Shown: in pieces, positions 33,414 to 42,203 of the stretch
Layout: each line of letters starts with the position of its first letter
Position numbering within the stretch: the first letter of the stretch is position 1
Assembly: GCA_041166085.1 (NCBI GenBank)
Contig: JBEEFP010000007.1
Location: 1-64,000 of the forward strand
Length of the DNA: 64,000 nucleotides
Origin: JBEEFP01 sp041166085
Lineage (GTDB): Bacteria; Actinomycetota; Acidimicrobiia; Acidimicrobiales; JAFATL01
Reading direction: 5' to 3'
Program-made: the position numbers and the translations under genes
Notes under the pieces: generated by a model
Seen by the model: only the letters and a program-made list of their open reading frames with translations
The model's database searches: none
Told to the model about the DNA's origin: nothing

Positions 33414-34697
33414 ATGGATTCCGGCAACACTGCCTGGGTACTGGCGTCGGCGGCGCTCGTGCTGTTCATGACACCGGGGCTGGCGTTCTTCTACGGCGGG
33501 ATGGTCCGTTCGAAGAACGTCCTCGGGATGCTCATGCAGAACTACTTCGCCATGGGCCTCGTCGGCGTGCTGTGGGCCGTGGTCGGCTTCAGCCTCGCCT
33601 TCGGCGACGGCGGCAAGTGGATCGGCAACCTCGACTTCGTGGGGCTCAAGGGCCTCAGCGACGTCGCCACCAGGCTTCCTGGCTACGTGAAGGTGGACGA
33701 CACCGTCGACCTGACGCTCACCATCCCGGCCCTGGCCTTCTGCGCCTACCAGATGATGTTCGCCATCATCACGCCGGCGCTGTTCACCGGCGCCACTGCT
33801 GATCGGCTCAAGTTCCGCGGGTACGTGATGTTCATGGGTCTGTGGTCGGTGCTCGTCTACAGCCCGGTGGCCCACTGGGTGTTCAGCCCGACGGGCTGGT
33901 TGTTCAAGCGGGGTGCGCTCGACTTCGCAGGCGGCACGGTGGTCCACATCAACGCGGGGATCGCGGCGCTCGTGCTCGTGATCGTGCTCGGCAGGCGCAA
34001 GGGGTGGCCGGGCGAGGCCATGCCGCCCCACTCGCTGCCGTTGACCCTGCTCGGTGCCGGCATCCTGTGGTTCGGGTGGTTCGGCTTCAACGCCGGCTCC
34101 GCCCTGGGTGCCAACCAGTTGGCGGCCCAGGCGCTGATGAACACGAGCCTGGCCGCGTCGGCCGCCATGCTCGGGTGGCTGCTGGTCGAGCGGCTCAAGG
34201 GCGGTCACGCCACGACCCTCGGCGCGGCGTCGGGCTGCGTGGCCGGGCTCGTCGCCATCACACCGTGCGCCGGGTTCGTGAGCGGCATGGCGCCCATCGC
34301 CATCGGCTTCATCGCCGGCGCGGTGTGCTTCCTCGCCATCCAGCTCAAGTTCCGGTTCGGGTACGACGACTCGCTCGACGTGGTCGGCGTCCACCTCATG
34401 GGCGGGATCGTGGGCTCGCTCCTGCTCGGCTTCTTCGCCGACGTGAAGGTCAACGCAGCCGGGTTCGACGGGTTGTTCAACGGCGGCGGCACGTCGCTGT
34501 TGATGGACCAGCTCGTTGCCGTCGGCGCCACCCTGCTCTACTCGGGTGTGGTGTCCCTGGTGCTCGCCCTCGTGGTGAAGGCGGTCGTCGGGTTGCGGAC
34601 GACAGACGAAGAAGAGGACGAGGGGCTCGACATCAGCCAACACGCGGAGCAGGCGTATTCGCTCGCCGCCGCCGGGAGCATGGGGAGGATCGGCTGA
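33414..34697 (+). CDS. amt: Ammonium transporter Amt
   Basis: 427 aa with about eleven membrane helices. Signature segments are FFYGGMVRSKNVLGMLMQNY, GGTVVHINAGIAALV and GVHLMGGIVGSLLLGFF; the last two carry the twin pore histidines. AAGGAGG (33404-33410) precedes the ATG; a GTG directly before it is possible but sits too close to that site. It overlaps glnK by 1 nt. Amt conducts ammonium inward and is gated by GlnK. The GlnR-like box upstream suggests induction on nitrogen limitation. Confidence 0.95.
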   Translation: MDSGNTAWVLASAALVLFMTPGLAFFYGGMVRSKNVLGMLMQNYFAMGLVGVLWAVVGFSLAFGDGGKWIGNLDFVGLKGLSDVATRLPGYVKVDDTVDLTLTIPALAFCAYQMMFAIITPALFTGATADRLKFRGYVMFMGLWSVLVYSPVAHWVFSPTGWLFKRGALDFAGGTVVHINAGIAALVLVIVLGRRKGWPGEAMPPHSLPLTLLGAGILWFGWFGFNAGSALGANQLAAQALMNTSLAASAAMLGWLLVERLKGGHATTLGAASGCVAGLVAITPCAGFVSGMAPIAIGFIAGAVCFLAIQLKFRFGYDDSLDVVGVHLMGGIVGSLLLGFFADVKVNAAGFDGLFNGGGTSLLMDQLVAVGATLLYSGVVSLVLALVVKAVVGLRTTDEEEDEGLDISQHAEQAYSLAAAGSMGRIG

Positions 34698-35035
34698 TGC
34701 AACTCATCACCGCCATCGTGAAGCCGTTCAAGCTCGACGACGTGAAGGCCGCGCTCCAAGAGCTGGGCGTGACGGGCATGACCGTCGCCGAGGTGCAGGG
34801 CTTCGGACGCCAGCGCGGCCACACCGAGGTGTACCGCGGCGCCGAGTACCAAGTGGACTTCGTCCCCAAGATCAGGGTGGAGGTGCTGGCCGACGACGCC
34901 GAGGTCGAGCGTCTGGTTGATGCCATCACGGCCGCCGCCCGCACTGACAAGATCGGTGACGGCAAAGTGTGGTGGACGCCGGTGGGAGGGGTGGTTCGCA
35001 TCCGCACCGGAGAGAAGGGGCACGACGCGCTCTGA
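34697..35035 (+). CDS. glnK: PII signal-transduction protein GlnK
   Basis: 112 aa. The T-loop RGHTEVYRGAEYQVDF contains Tyr51, the residue uridylylated in proteobacteria and adenylylated in actinobacteria, plus Tyr46. The C-loop VGGVVRIRTGEKGHDAL and IGDGKVWWTPV segment for ATP/2-oxoglutarate binding are intact. The ATG overlaps the amt stop. GlnK binds Amt and relays nitrogen status; GlnD, encoded next, modifies it. Confidence 0.97.
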   Translation: MQLITAIVKPFKLDDVKAALQELGVTGMTVAEVQGFGRQRGHTEVYRGAEYQVDFVPKIRVEVLADDAEVERLVDAITAAARTDKIGDGKVWWTPVGGVVRIRTGEKGHDAL

Positions 35036-37283
35036 CCGCGAAGCACTGCTGACAGAAGCCGGGCTCACCGGGCCCGGCTTCTGTCGCGCCTACAGCGACG
35101 TGGCCGACCGGTGGTTGACGGGCCTGCTGGGCGAGGAGACGGACGTGGCCCTCGTCGCCGTCGGCGGCTACGGCCGGCGCGAGCTCTGCCCGGGCAGCGA
35201 CCTCGATCTGGTCCTGCTGCATCGCGGCCGCAAGGACGTCGCGTCGGTCGCCGATCGCCTCTGGTACCCGATCTGGGACGAGGGCGTGAAGCTGGACCAC
35301 AGCGTGCGGACGCTGAAGGAGGCCCTCGCCGTCGCCGACAAGGACCTCAAGGTGATGCTCGGCCTGCAGAGCGCTCGCCTCGTCGCGGGTGACGCCGAGC
35401 TCGCCCTCACCGTCCTCGACGAGGCGCGGGCCCGATGGCGCCACTCGGCCCGACGCTGGCTGCGGGAGCTCCGGGAGCACACCGCCGAGCGCCACGCCCG
35501 GTTCGGCGAGGTCGCGTTCCTGCTGGAGCCGGACCTGAAGGAAGGTCGGGGTGGTCTGCGTGACCTGCACGCCGTCCGCTTGGCCTCCGAGGCGACACCG
35601 GTCGTGCCGCCGCCGGGTCCGGACCTGGACGACGCGTACCGCGAACTGCTGACGGTGCGGGTCGAGCTGCACCGGCGGACCGGACGGGCGAGCGACAGAC
35701 TGCTGCTCGAGAACCAGGACGAAGTGGCGACCGCGCTCGGCATCGACGCCGACGCGCTGATGGGCCGGGTGGCCAGCGCGGCGCGGACGATCGCGTGGGC
35801 TTCCGACGACACGTGGCGTCGCGTCGGGTCGTGGCTCACCGGTCCGAGCGGACGGGTGGCAACGCGCGACCGTCAGCTGGGTGCGGGAATCCTGCTGCGC
35901 GACGACGAGGTCGTGCTCGCCTCCGACGTCGTGATGGACGCAGGCGCGGCCCTGCGCGCCGGTGCGGCGTCCGCCGAGACGGGGGCGCCGCTGGCACGCG
36001 CGACGCTCGACCGATTGGCGGCCGAGGTCCCCGCCCCGTCCGAGCCGTGGGTCGCGTCGACGCGCGAGGTGCTGCTGGCCCTGCTCGGCACCGGCCGGCC
36101 CGCCGTCGCGGTGCTGGAGACGCTCGAGCGGAAGGAGCTCGTCACCCGGCTGCTTCCCGAATGGGCCGCCGTCCGCAGCCGTCCGCAGCGCAACGCCTAC
36201 CACCGCTTCACCGTCGACCGGCACCTGTGCGAGGCGGCCGCCAACGCGGCGGCGCTGGCGTGGAAGGTCGACCGGCCCGACCTGCTGCTGGTGGGAACGT
36301 GGCTGCACGACATCGGCAAGGGCTTTCCGGGCGACCACACCGAGGTGGGTGTCGAGCTGGTCGGGCGCATCGCCACGAGGATGGGCTTCCCGCCCGATGA
36401 CGTGGCGCTCCTCGTTGCCATGGTCGAGCACCACCTGCTGCTGCCCGACGTCGCGACGCGCCGCGACCTGAGCGATCCACGCACAGCCGAGGGGGTCGCA
36501 GAGACGGTGGGCCGGCCCGACCTCCTCCAGCTGCTCGGTGCGCTCACCGAGGCCGACAGCCTTGCCACCGGTCCCGCGGCGTGGAGCGACTGGAAGGCGG
36601 GGTTGGTGGGCGAGCTGGTCGAGCGAGCTGCCGCCCTCCTCGAGGGGAAGCGGGCGCCCGCCCCGCCCGCCCTCGTCACCGACGCGCACCGTGTGCTGAT
36701 GGCTGACCGCGCCGTCGCGGTCCGAGTCGACGGTGACCAAGTGACCGTGGTTGCCCCCGACCGGCCGGGCCTGTTCGCGCGCGTCGCCGGCGTCCTGACG
36801 TTGCACGGGCTCGATGTGCGGTCGGCGTCGGCCGCCGGTGAGGACGGCATGGCCGTCGAGGTCTTCGACACGGACGCTCCGTTCGGCCCGCCCGACCACG
36901 CGCGTGTGGAGGCCGACCTCGTGAAGGCCGTGTCCGGCCGGCTCGCCCTCGACGCCCGGCTGGCCGAGCGGGCCCGCACCTACGGCAGCAGGCGCCCGAC
37001 GGCAGCAGCCGGACCGGGCGCGCCTCGCGTCACCTTCGACAACGACGCATCGGCCACCGCGTCGGTCGTCGAGGTGCGGGCCCCTGACCGCACCGGCGTG
37101 CTCTACCGCATCACCCGCGCCCTCGCCGACTGCGACCTCGACGTGCGCTCGGCGCTGGTCGCGACCCTCGGTCCCGAGGTCATCGACGTCTTCTACGTCA
37201 CCGACAGCACGGGCGCGAAGCTCGTCGACGCCGACCATCAGCGCGAGATCGAGCACGCGGTACTGGCCGAACTGACGCGTTGA
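34956..37283 (+). CDS. glnD: PII nucleotidyl-transferase GlnD
   Basis: About 775 aa. The nucleotidyltransferase motif GGYGRRELCPGSDLDLVLLH, a GlnD/UTase linker (LLEPDLKEGRGGLRDLHAVR), an HD phosphohydrolase domain (GTWLHDIGKG, MVEHHLL) and two C-terminal ACT domains (VTVVAPDRPGLFARVAGVL; VVEVRAPDRTGVLYRITRAL) occur in order. It modifies and demodifies PII. The start is unclear. Homology begins around 35040-35080, where only CTG is in frame. The GTG at 34956 overlaps glnK by 80 nt, and a GTG at about 35106 would trim the N-terminus. Confidence 0.93.
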   Translation: MTAKCGGRRWEGWFASAPERRGTTRSDREALLTEAGLTGPGFCRAYSDVADRWLTGLLGEETDVALVAVGGYGRRELCPGSDLDLVLLHRGRKDVASVADRLWYPIWDEGVKLDHSVRTLKEALAVADKDLKVMLGLQSARLVAGDAELALTVLDEARARWRHSARRWLRELREHTAERHARFGEVAFLLEPDLKEGRGGLRDLHAVRLASEATPVVPPPGPDLDDAYRELLTVRVELHRRTGRASDRLLLENQDEVATALGIDADALMGRVASAARTIAWASDDTWRRVGSWLTGPSGRVATRDRQLGAGILLRDDEVVLASDVVMDAGAALRAGAASAETGAPLARATLDRLAAEVPAPSEPWVASTREVLLALLGTGRPAVAVLETLERKELVTRLLPEWAAVRSRPQRNAYHRFTVDRHLCEAAANAAALAWKVDRPDLLLVGTWLHDIGKGFPGDHTEVGVELVGRIATRMGFPPDDVALLVAMVEHHLLLPDVATRRDLSDPRTAEGVAETVGRPDLLQLLGALTEADSLATGPAAWSDWKAGLVGELVERAAALLEGKRAPAPPALVTDAHRVLMADRAVAVRVDGDQVTVVAPDRPGLFARVAGVLTLHGLDVRSASAAGEDGMAVEVFDTDAPFGPPDHARVEADLVKAVSGRLALDARLAERARTYGSRRPTAAAGPGAPRVTFDNDASATASVVEVRAPDRTGVLYRITRALADCDLDVRSALVATLGPEVIDVFYVTDSTGAKLVDADHQREIEHAVLAELTR

Positions 37284-37312
37284 CCCCGCCCGGTTCGGTT
37301 TAGCGTCGCCGC

Positions 37313-38596
37313 GTGAGCGGGAAGTGGCGGTCACTGGCCATCGACGTGACGCCCTTGCGGACGTCGCGGCAGTTCCGGCTGCTGTGGGGCGGACAGGCCA
37401 TGTCGTTCCTGGGCTCGATGCTCACGTACGTGGCCGTGCCGTTCCAGGTGTACGAGCAGACGAGGTCGTCCTTCGCGGTCGGCCTGCTCGGGCTGGCCAC
37501 GTTCGTCCCGTTGCTGGCCGTCGGGCTGGTGGGAGGCGCGCTGGCCGACACCCTCGACCGGCGTCGCCTGTTCTTCCTCGCCGAGACGGGCCTGGCCGCG
37601 GTGTCCGTGCTGCTGGCCGTGAACGCGTTCCTGCCCCATCCCCAGCTGTGGGCGCTGTACGTGCTGAGCGGGTGCAGCGGCGCGCTCATGGGCTTCGGGC
37701 GCCCGTCGCTCGACGCCATGCTGCCGCGGTTGGTCGAGCCCGATCAGGTCCCGGCAGCCAGCGCGCTCACTGCGCTGTACGGGTCGCTCGGCCTCGTGCT
37801 GGGCCAACTGGCGGGCGGTGTGCTCGTCGCGACCGTCGGCCTCGGCGCCACCTACGCGATCGACGCCGCCACCTTCGCGGCGTCGCTCCTGACGCTCCGC
37901 GCCATGGACGCCATGCCGCCCGATCCCGATGCCTCCGACGTCAGCTGGTCGGCGATCAAGGAGGGGCTGCGCTACGTGCGCGGCAACAAGGTCGTGCTGG
38001 GGACCTACGTGCTCGACGCGAACGCCATGATCTTCGGCTTCCCGCGCGCCGTCATGCCGGCGCTGGCGGCGGGACGCTTCGGCGGCGGCGCGACGACGCT
38101 CGGGTTGCTCTACGCCGCGCCCACGGCCGGGTCGTTCGTCGTGAGCGCGACGAGCGGGTGGGCGGGCCGCGTGCGGCGGCACGGACTCGCCATCGCGATC
38201 GCGGTCGGCGTGTGGGGCGTGGCCATCCTCGGCTTCGGCCTCAGTCACTCGCTGCCCGTCGCGATGGCCCTGCTCGCGGTCGCGGGCGGCGCAGACATGG
38301 TGAGCGGCGTGTTCCGCATGACGATCTGGGCCCAGGCCGTGCCCGACCGCTTCCGGGGACGACTGGCGGGCGTGACGCTGATCAACGTGACGAGCGGCGA
38401 GATGCTGGGCGACGTCGAGGGCGGCGCCGTCGCCGCGTGGCGCGGGCCGGGCTTCTCCGTCGTGAGCGGCGGCGTGGCTTGTCTGGCCGGGCTGGCGGTG
38501 TGCTTGGCCCTCCTGCCCGACTTCGTGCGCTACCGCGCCGATAGCGTCTCGGCAGGAGCGAGCACCGGAGCGAAGCGAGGAGCGCAGCTCCAATGA
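37313..38596 (+). CDS. MFS exporter (EntS-like)
   Basis: 427 aa with about twelve membrane helices. It has the MFS loop motif ADTLDRRR between helices 2 and 3, and RFRGRLAGV late in the sequence. It belongs to the EntS-like exporter group (DVTPLRTSRQFRLLWGGQAMSFLGS at the N-terminus). A clear paralogue sits at 54949-56202. The substrate is unknown. The GTG start at 37313 places the cytoplasmic N-terminus as in that paralogue. Confidence 0.88.
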   Translation: MSGKWRSLAIDVTPLRTSRQFRLLWGGQAMSFLGSMLTYVAVPFQVYEQTRSSFAVGLLGLATFVPLLAVGLVGGALADTLDRRRLFFLAETGLAAVSVLLAVNAFLPHPQLWALYVLSGCSGALMGFGRPSLDAMLPRLVEPDQVPAASALTALYGSLGLVLGQLAGGVLVATVGLGATYAIDAATFAASLLTLRAMDAMPPDPDASDVSWSAIKEGLRYVRGNKVVLGTYVLDANAMIFGFPRAVMPALAAGRFGGGATTLGLLYAAPTAGSFVVSATSGWAGRVRRHGLAIAIAVGVWGVAILGFGLSHSLPVAMALLAVAGGADMVSGVFRMTIWAQAVPDRFRGRLAGVTLINVTSGEMLGDVEGGAVAAWRGPGFSVVSGGVACLAGLAVCLALLPDFVRYRADSVSAGASTGAKRGAQLQ

Positions 38597-38663
38597 ACAC
38601 AGGCCTGCGGTCGTCGTGCAGCAGCACGGTGGCCTCAGTCACGTCGAAGGGGACGCTGCACAA

Positions 38664-39140
38664 ATGACCGTGACGCCCGAGGACCTGGTCGAGATCGAGG
38701 CCATCAAGCGGCTCAAGTACCGCTACGTGCGGCTGCTCGACACCAAGGAGTTCGACGAGATGGAGGAGCTGTTCCTCGAGGACGCCACCGCGTCGTACGG
38801 CGACGGCGCCTACTCGTTCGAAGGGCGGGAGAAGATCCTCGAGTTCCTGCGGTCGGCCCTCGGTCCGCGGACCATGGTGACCAGCCACAAGGTGCACCAG
38901 CCCGAGATCGACCTCACCGGACCCGGCCGGGCGTCCGGCACCTGGGGACTCGAGGACGTGGTCATCATCACCGACCATGCGCTCGAGATCCGGGGCGCCG
39001 CGTTCTACGCCGACGAGTACGTCAAGGTCGACGACGCGTGGCGCATCAAGCACACGGGATACCAGCGGCTCTTCGAGGAGATGGGCTCCCGTCCGGCCGA
39101 CCTGAAGCTCACCGCCAACCGCTGGGCCGACGGGGCCTAG
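38664..39140 (+). CDS. SnoaL-like / NTF2-fold protein
   Basis: 158 aa. VEIEAIKRLKYRYVRLLDTKEFDEMEELFLEDATASYGDG and the C-terminal DEYVKVDDAWRIKHTGYQRL are typical of the SnoaL-4 group of NTF2-fold proteins. That group includes small isomerases, dehydratases and uncharacterised proteins. The pocket residue pattern (Tyr, Asp, His) allows catalysis but no reaction can be named. An ATG at 38616 would add 16 residues not expected in the family. Confidence 0.8.
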   Translation: MTVTPEDLVEIEAIKRLKYRYVRLLDTKEFDEMEELFLEDATASYGDGAYSFEGREKILEFLRSALGPRTMVTSHKVHQPEIDLTGPGRASGTWGLEDVVIITDHALEIRGAAFYADEYVKVDDAWRIKHTGYQRLFEEMGSRPADLKLTANRWADGA

Positions 39141-39150
39141 CCTCGAAGGC

Positions 39151-39849
39151 GTGACGGAGCCGCAGGACGACTCGGGCGACACCAGAGCCGTGTCCGCCCA
39201 GGACCTCCTGCGGTGGAGCGAGGCGCTGTCCGGCATCGCCCGCACCGGGCTCGGCTTCACCGAGAGCCTGTACGAGAAGGAGCGCTTCGAGGAGGTCCTC
39301 AAGGTCGCGGCCGACATCCGCGTGGCGGCCGGCCATGAGCTCGAGGCCGAGGTGCTGGTGGAGGAGTGGCTGCAGGCGGTCGGCGACGGCGTGGCCGGCT
39401 ACGTCACCCCGAAGGTCGCGGTGGGCGCGGTCGTCGGCAACGACAAGAACGAGATCCTGCTCGTGCAACGGGCCGACTCGGGCGTCTGGCTGTACCCGAC
39501 AGGCTGGGCCGACATCGGGTACTCCGCATCCGAGGTGGTGGTGAAGGAGGTCGAGGAGGAGACGGGCATCGAGGTCGAGCCCGTCCGGCTCATCGCCGTT
39601 CTCGACGGCCTGCGGCTCGGTTTCACGCGCATCCCGCTGTACTCGCTGGTGTTCCAGTGCCGCGTCACCGGCGGCGAGCTCGCGGCTCACCCCCTCGAGT
39701 GCGCGGACGTGGGTTGGTTCGCGGAGGACGCGCTGCCCTTTCCGCTCGCGGGTGTCGAGCGCTGGGGCGCACAGGCCTTCGCAGCCATCCGCGGCGAGCC
39801 CGTCGAGGTCCTCTTCGACGTGCCCCGCACCCCCACCTGGCGCGAGTGA
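39151..39849 (+). CDS. Nudix hydrolase with N-terminal helical domain
   Basis: 232 aa. An N-terminal helical region (about 15-80, RWSEALSGIARTGLGFTESLYEKERFEEVLKVA) resembles Nudix_N-type domains. The Nudix box follows as GWADIGYSASEVVVKEVEEETGIEV, matching GX5EX7REUXEEXGU except Lys for Arg. Related proteins hydrolyse ADP-ribose or sugar nucleotides; the substrate here is unknown. GTG start 10 bp after the SnoaL-like gene. Confidence 0.87.
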   Translation: MTEPQDDSGDTRAVSAQDLLRWSEALSGIARTGLGFTESLYEKERFEEVLKVAADIRVAAGHELEAEVLVEEWLQAVGDGVAGYVTPKVAVGAVVGNDKNEILLVQRADSGVWLYPTGWADIGYSASEVVVKEVEEETGIEVEPVRLIAVLDGLRLGFTRIPLYSLVFQCRVTGGELAAHPLECADVGWFAEDALPFPLAGVERWGAQAFAAIRGEPVEVLFDVPRTPTWRE

Positions 39850-39957
39850 ATATCCCTCAATCCCCATGCACATCGACCACAGGAGCGCGACACTGAGATC
39901 ACCGAACCGGGGCATCGCGCTCCTCCGGTCCGGCGGTGACCGGGGCGTGGGGGAGTA

Positions 39958-40167
39958 ATGGCGGACCAGACCATGGTGGGGAAGATGGGCCGGGTGACCG
40001 GCGCGATCTCACCTGGTCGCATCGGAGAGGTCATGATCGCCGTCCGCGGCGGCAGCGAGGCGTTCCACGCCTACGGCGCCGACGACGACGACGAGATCCC
40101 CCGAGGTCGGACAGTCGTGGTCGTCGAGTACTTCCCCCCGCGCACCGTCGTCGTCACCCCGATGTAG
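39958..40167 (+). CDS. Short NfeD-like OB-fold protein
   Basis: 69 aa. VGKMGRVTGAISPGRIGEVMIAVRGGSEAFHAYGADDDDEIPRGRTVVVVEYFPPRTVVV has the size and beta pattern of the soluble OB-fold domain of NfeD proteins, without their membrane helices. It is 22 bp upstream of a flotillin gene, the usual NfeD neighbour. The gap before it (39850-39957) shows no clear gene or hairpin. The likely role is partner of flotillin in membrane microdomains. Confidence 0.75.
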   Translation: MADQTMVGKMGRVTGAISPGRIGEVMIAVRGGSEAFHAYGADDDDEIPRGRTVVVVEYFPPRTVVVTPM

Positions 40168-40189
40168 CGCTGTTCCCCGACTGGAGGGG

Positions 40190-41638
40190 ATGAACATGTT
40201 CATCGCAGGTGTGGTGGTAGGAGCGATCGTCGCTCTCATCATCCTGTTCAAGCTGATGTGGCGGGTGGCCGAGCCCAACGAGGCCCTCGTCATCTCCGGC
40301 CTTCGCCAGCACTCGCCGAGCGACCAGGTGCAGGAGAGCCTCGGCTTCAAGATCGTCACCGGGAAGGGCACGTTGGTCATCCCGGGCGTGCAGACGGTGC
40401 GGCGCCTCTCGCTCGACCTCCGCGAGGCGGAGCTCGAGATCGACTGCGTCACGCACCAGGGCATTCCGCTCGGCATCAAGGGCGTCGTCATCTTCAAGGT
40501 CGGCGACGACTTCACCTCGATCGCCAACGCGGCGCGGCGGTTCCTCGACCAGCAGGAGCAGATGGACCACCGCGTGCACAACGTCTTCGCCGGCCACCTC
40601 CGAGCCATCGTCGGCAACATGACGGTGGAGGAGATGATCCGCGACCGCGAGAAGCTCACGGGTCTCACCCGTGAGTCGTCCGGGACGGAGATGGAGAAGC
40701 TCGGCCTCATCGTCGACTCATTGCAGATCCAGGAGATCGTCGACCCGACGGGCTACATCGAGAACCTGGGCCGTCCGCACGCGGCGGCCGTCGCCAGCCA
40801 GGCGCGCATCGCCCAGGCTGCGGCAGACCGCGAGGCCACCGAGCGCGAACAGGAGGCGGAGGCGCTGAAGGCCGAGGCCCGGCGCGCAACCCAGGTCAAG
40901 CAGGCCGGCTACCAGGCCGAGATCGACCAGGCGGCGGCGCAGGCCAAGCAGGCGGGTCCGCTGGCCGAGGCGACGGCACGGCAGCAGGTCGTCGTGCAGG
41001 AGACGAGCGTCGCCGAGCTCGAGGCCCAGCGCGAGGAGCAGCGGCTACAGGCGACGGTGCGGAAGCCGGCTGACGCCCAAGCCTACCAGCAGGTGACGCT
41101 GGCCAAGGCCGAGCGCGACGCGCGCATCTCGGGTGCCGAAGCCCACGCCCAGGAGGTCGAGTTGCAGGCCAAGGCCAACGCCAGTCGCGTCAAGCAAGAG
41201 GCAGGCGCCGAAGCCGAGCACGTGAAGCTGGCCGCGGCCGCGCAAGCCGAGGCCACCCGCTCCGTCGGCCAGGCCGAGGCCGACGCCACCCAGGCGAGGG
41301 GCGTGGCCGAGGGCGCGGCTGTCCGGGCCAAGGGCATGGCCGAGGCCGAAGCCATCAAGGCGCGTGCCGACGCCCTGGCCGAGAACCAGGACGCGGTCAT
41401 CGGCCAGCAGCTGGCCGAGCAGTGGCCGGCCATCGTCGAGGCCGCGGCCAAGCCGTTCGGCGACATCGACCAGATGATCGTCCTCAACGGCGCCACCGGT
41501 CTGTCCGAGGCCTTGGCCCAGGCGCTCAGCCAGGGCACGGCGGGCCTGCAGCTGGCCCGCAACCTGCTGGCCGGCGGCAACGGCAAGGCCGGCAACGGCA
41601 AGGCCGAGCTCGACGAGGGCGCTGAGCAGTCCACCTGA
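40190..41638 (+). CDS. Flotillin-like membrane-scaffold protein
   Basis: 482 aa. An N-terminal membrane segment (FIAGVVVGAIVALIILFKLMW) precedes an SPFH/PHB domain at about 25-190 (LSLDLREAELEIDCVTHQGIPLGIKGVVIFKVG). A long Ala/Glu/Gln-rich coiled coil with AEAEAIK-like repeats spans about 200-420, followed by a short C-terminal region. Flotillins organise lipid microdomains. The preceding NfeD-like gene supports the assignment. It ends before a strong hairpin at 41643-41693. Confidence 0.92.
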   Translation: MNMFIAGVVVGAIVALIILFKLMWRVAEPNEALVISGLRQHSPSDQVQESLGFKIVTGKGTLVIPGVQTVRRLSLDLREAELEIDCVTHQGIPLGIKGVVIFKVGDDFTSIANAARRFLDQQEQMDHRVHNVFAGHLRAIVGNMTVEEMIRDREKLTGLTRESSGTEMEKLGLIVDSLQIQEIVDPTGYIENLGRPHAAAVASQARIAQAAADREATEREQEAEALKAEARRATQVKQAGYQAEIDQAAAQAKQAGPLAEATARQQVVVQETSVAELEAQREEQRLQATVRKPADAQAYQQVTLAKAERDARISGAEAHAQEVELQAKANASRVKQEAGAEAEHVKLAAAAQAEATRSVGQAEADATQARGVAEGAAVRAKGMAEAEAIKARADALAENQDAVIGQQLAEQWPAIVEAAAKPFGDIDQMIVLNGATGLSEALAQALSQGTAGLQLARNLLAGGNGKAGNGKAELDEGAEQST

Positions 41639-41642
41639 CGGC

Positions 41643-41693
41643 GGTTTCTTGGTGCAGTAGCGGCCATAGTTGACCGCTACTGCACCAGAAACC
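41643..41693. terminator. Bidirectional hairpin after flotillin gene
   Basis: GGTTTCTTGGTGCAGTAGCGG (41643-41663, split here as arm 1) pairs with 41674-41693, with one bulged T and a 10-nt loop. It separates the flotillin gene from a convergent gene ending at 41704, so it can serve both. Confidence 0.75.
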
Positions 41694-41703
41694 CCTTGGG
41701 GGG

Positions 41704-42180
41704 TCAGGTCTCGAGCTGCTCGAGGACGCGCTCGATGATCGAGACGTTGCCGCCGGTGCGCTCCCACTCGTCGCCGATGGGGCCGTGGTCGACCAGGCCC
41801 GAGCCGTCAGGCGTCATGCCGAGGGCGTCCGCCGCGGCCGCGCACAGGGTCGCAGGCTCGAGCTCGTCGCCGTGGGCCGCGAACACCTCGAGGCCGTCCC
41901 AGAGCGCGTCGAGCCGCGCGGGCGGCTGCTCGCCCGTCGCCAGGGCCAGGGCGGTGGTGGAGAACACCTCGTAGGTGTCGACGTTGGCGGGCTTGCGGTA
42001 GCCCGCGACCGGATGCAGGCGCCACTCCAAGGTGATGTCGCCGGGCCCGTCGTCGCGCAGCCACACCTGCGAGCCGTTGACGTAGGCATCGAGAGGCTCG
42101 CCGAAGCGGTCGTCGAGGGCGATGAGGAGCGCGGGCGTGGCCCGCCACACGCAGACCGGGATGAGAGACGCTCGCGCCAC
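41704..42180 (-). CDS. Hypothetical protein
   Basis: 158 aa with no recognised domain. It is acidic, without signal peptide or membrane helix. Segments VCVWRATPALLIALDDRFGEPLDAYVNGSQVWL and ITLEWRLHPVAGYRKP suggest a compact alpha/beta protein. It stands alone, convergent to the flotillin gene and divergent from the M1-like protease gene (23-bp gap). Coding-like composition and lack of any better ORF support it. Confidence 0.6.
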   Translation of the reverse strand: MARASLIPVCVWRATPALLIALDDRFGEPLDAYVNGSQVWLRDDGPGDITLEWRLHPVAGYRKPANVDTYEVFSTTALALATGEQPPARLDALWDGLEVFAAHGDELEPATLCAAAADALGMTPDGSGLVDHGPIGDEWERTGGNVSIIERVLEQLET

Positions 42181-42203
42181 GGCGTCACCGTACCGATGCG
42201 ACC

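Noticed and set aside
33350..33802. ORF starting at the ATG between the GlnR-like box and amt
   Set aside because: After about 25 codons it is a frame-shifted shadow of amt; the ATG lies within the regulatory box itself.
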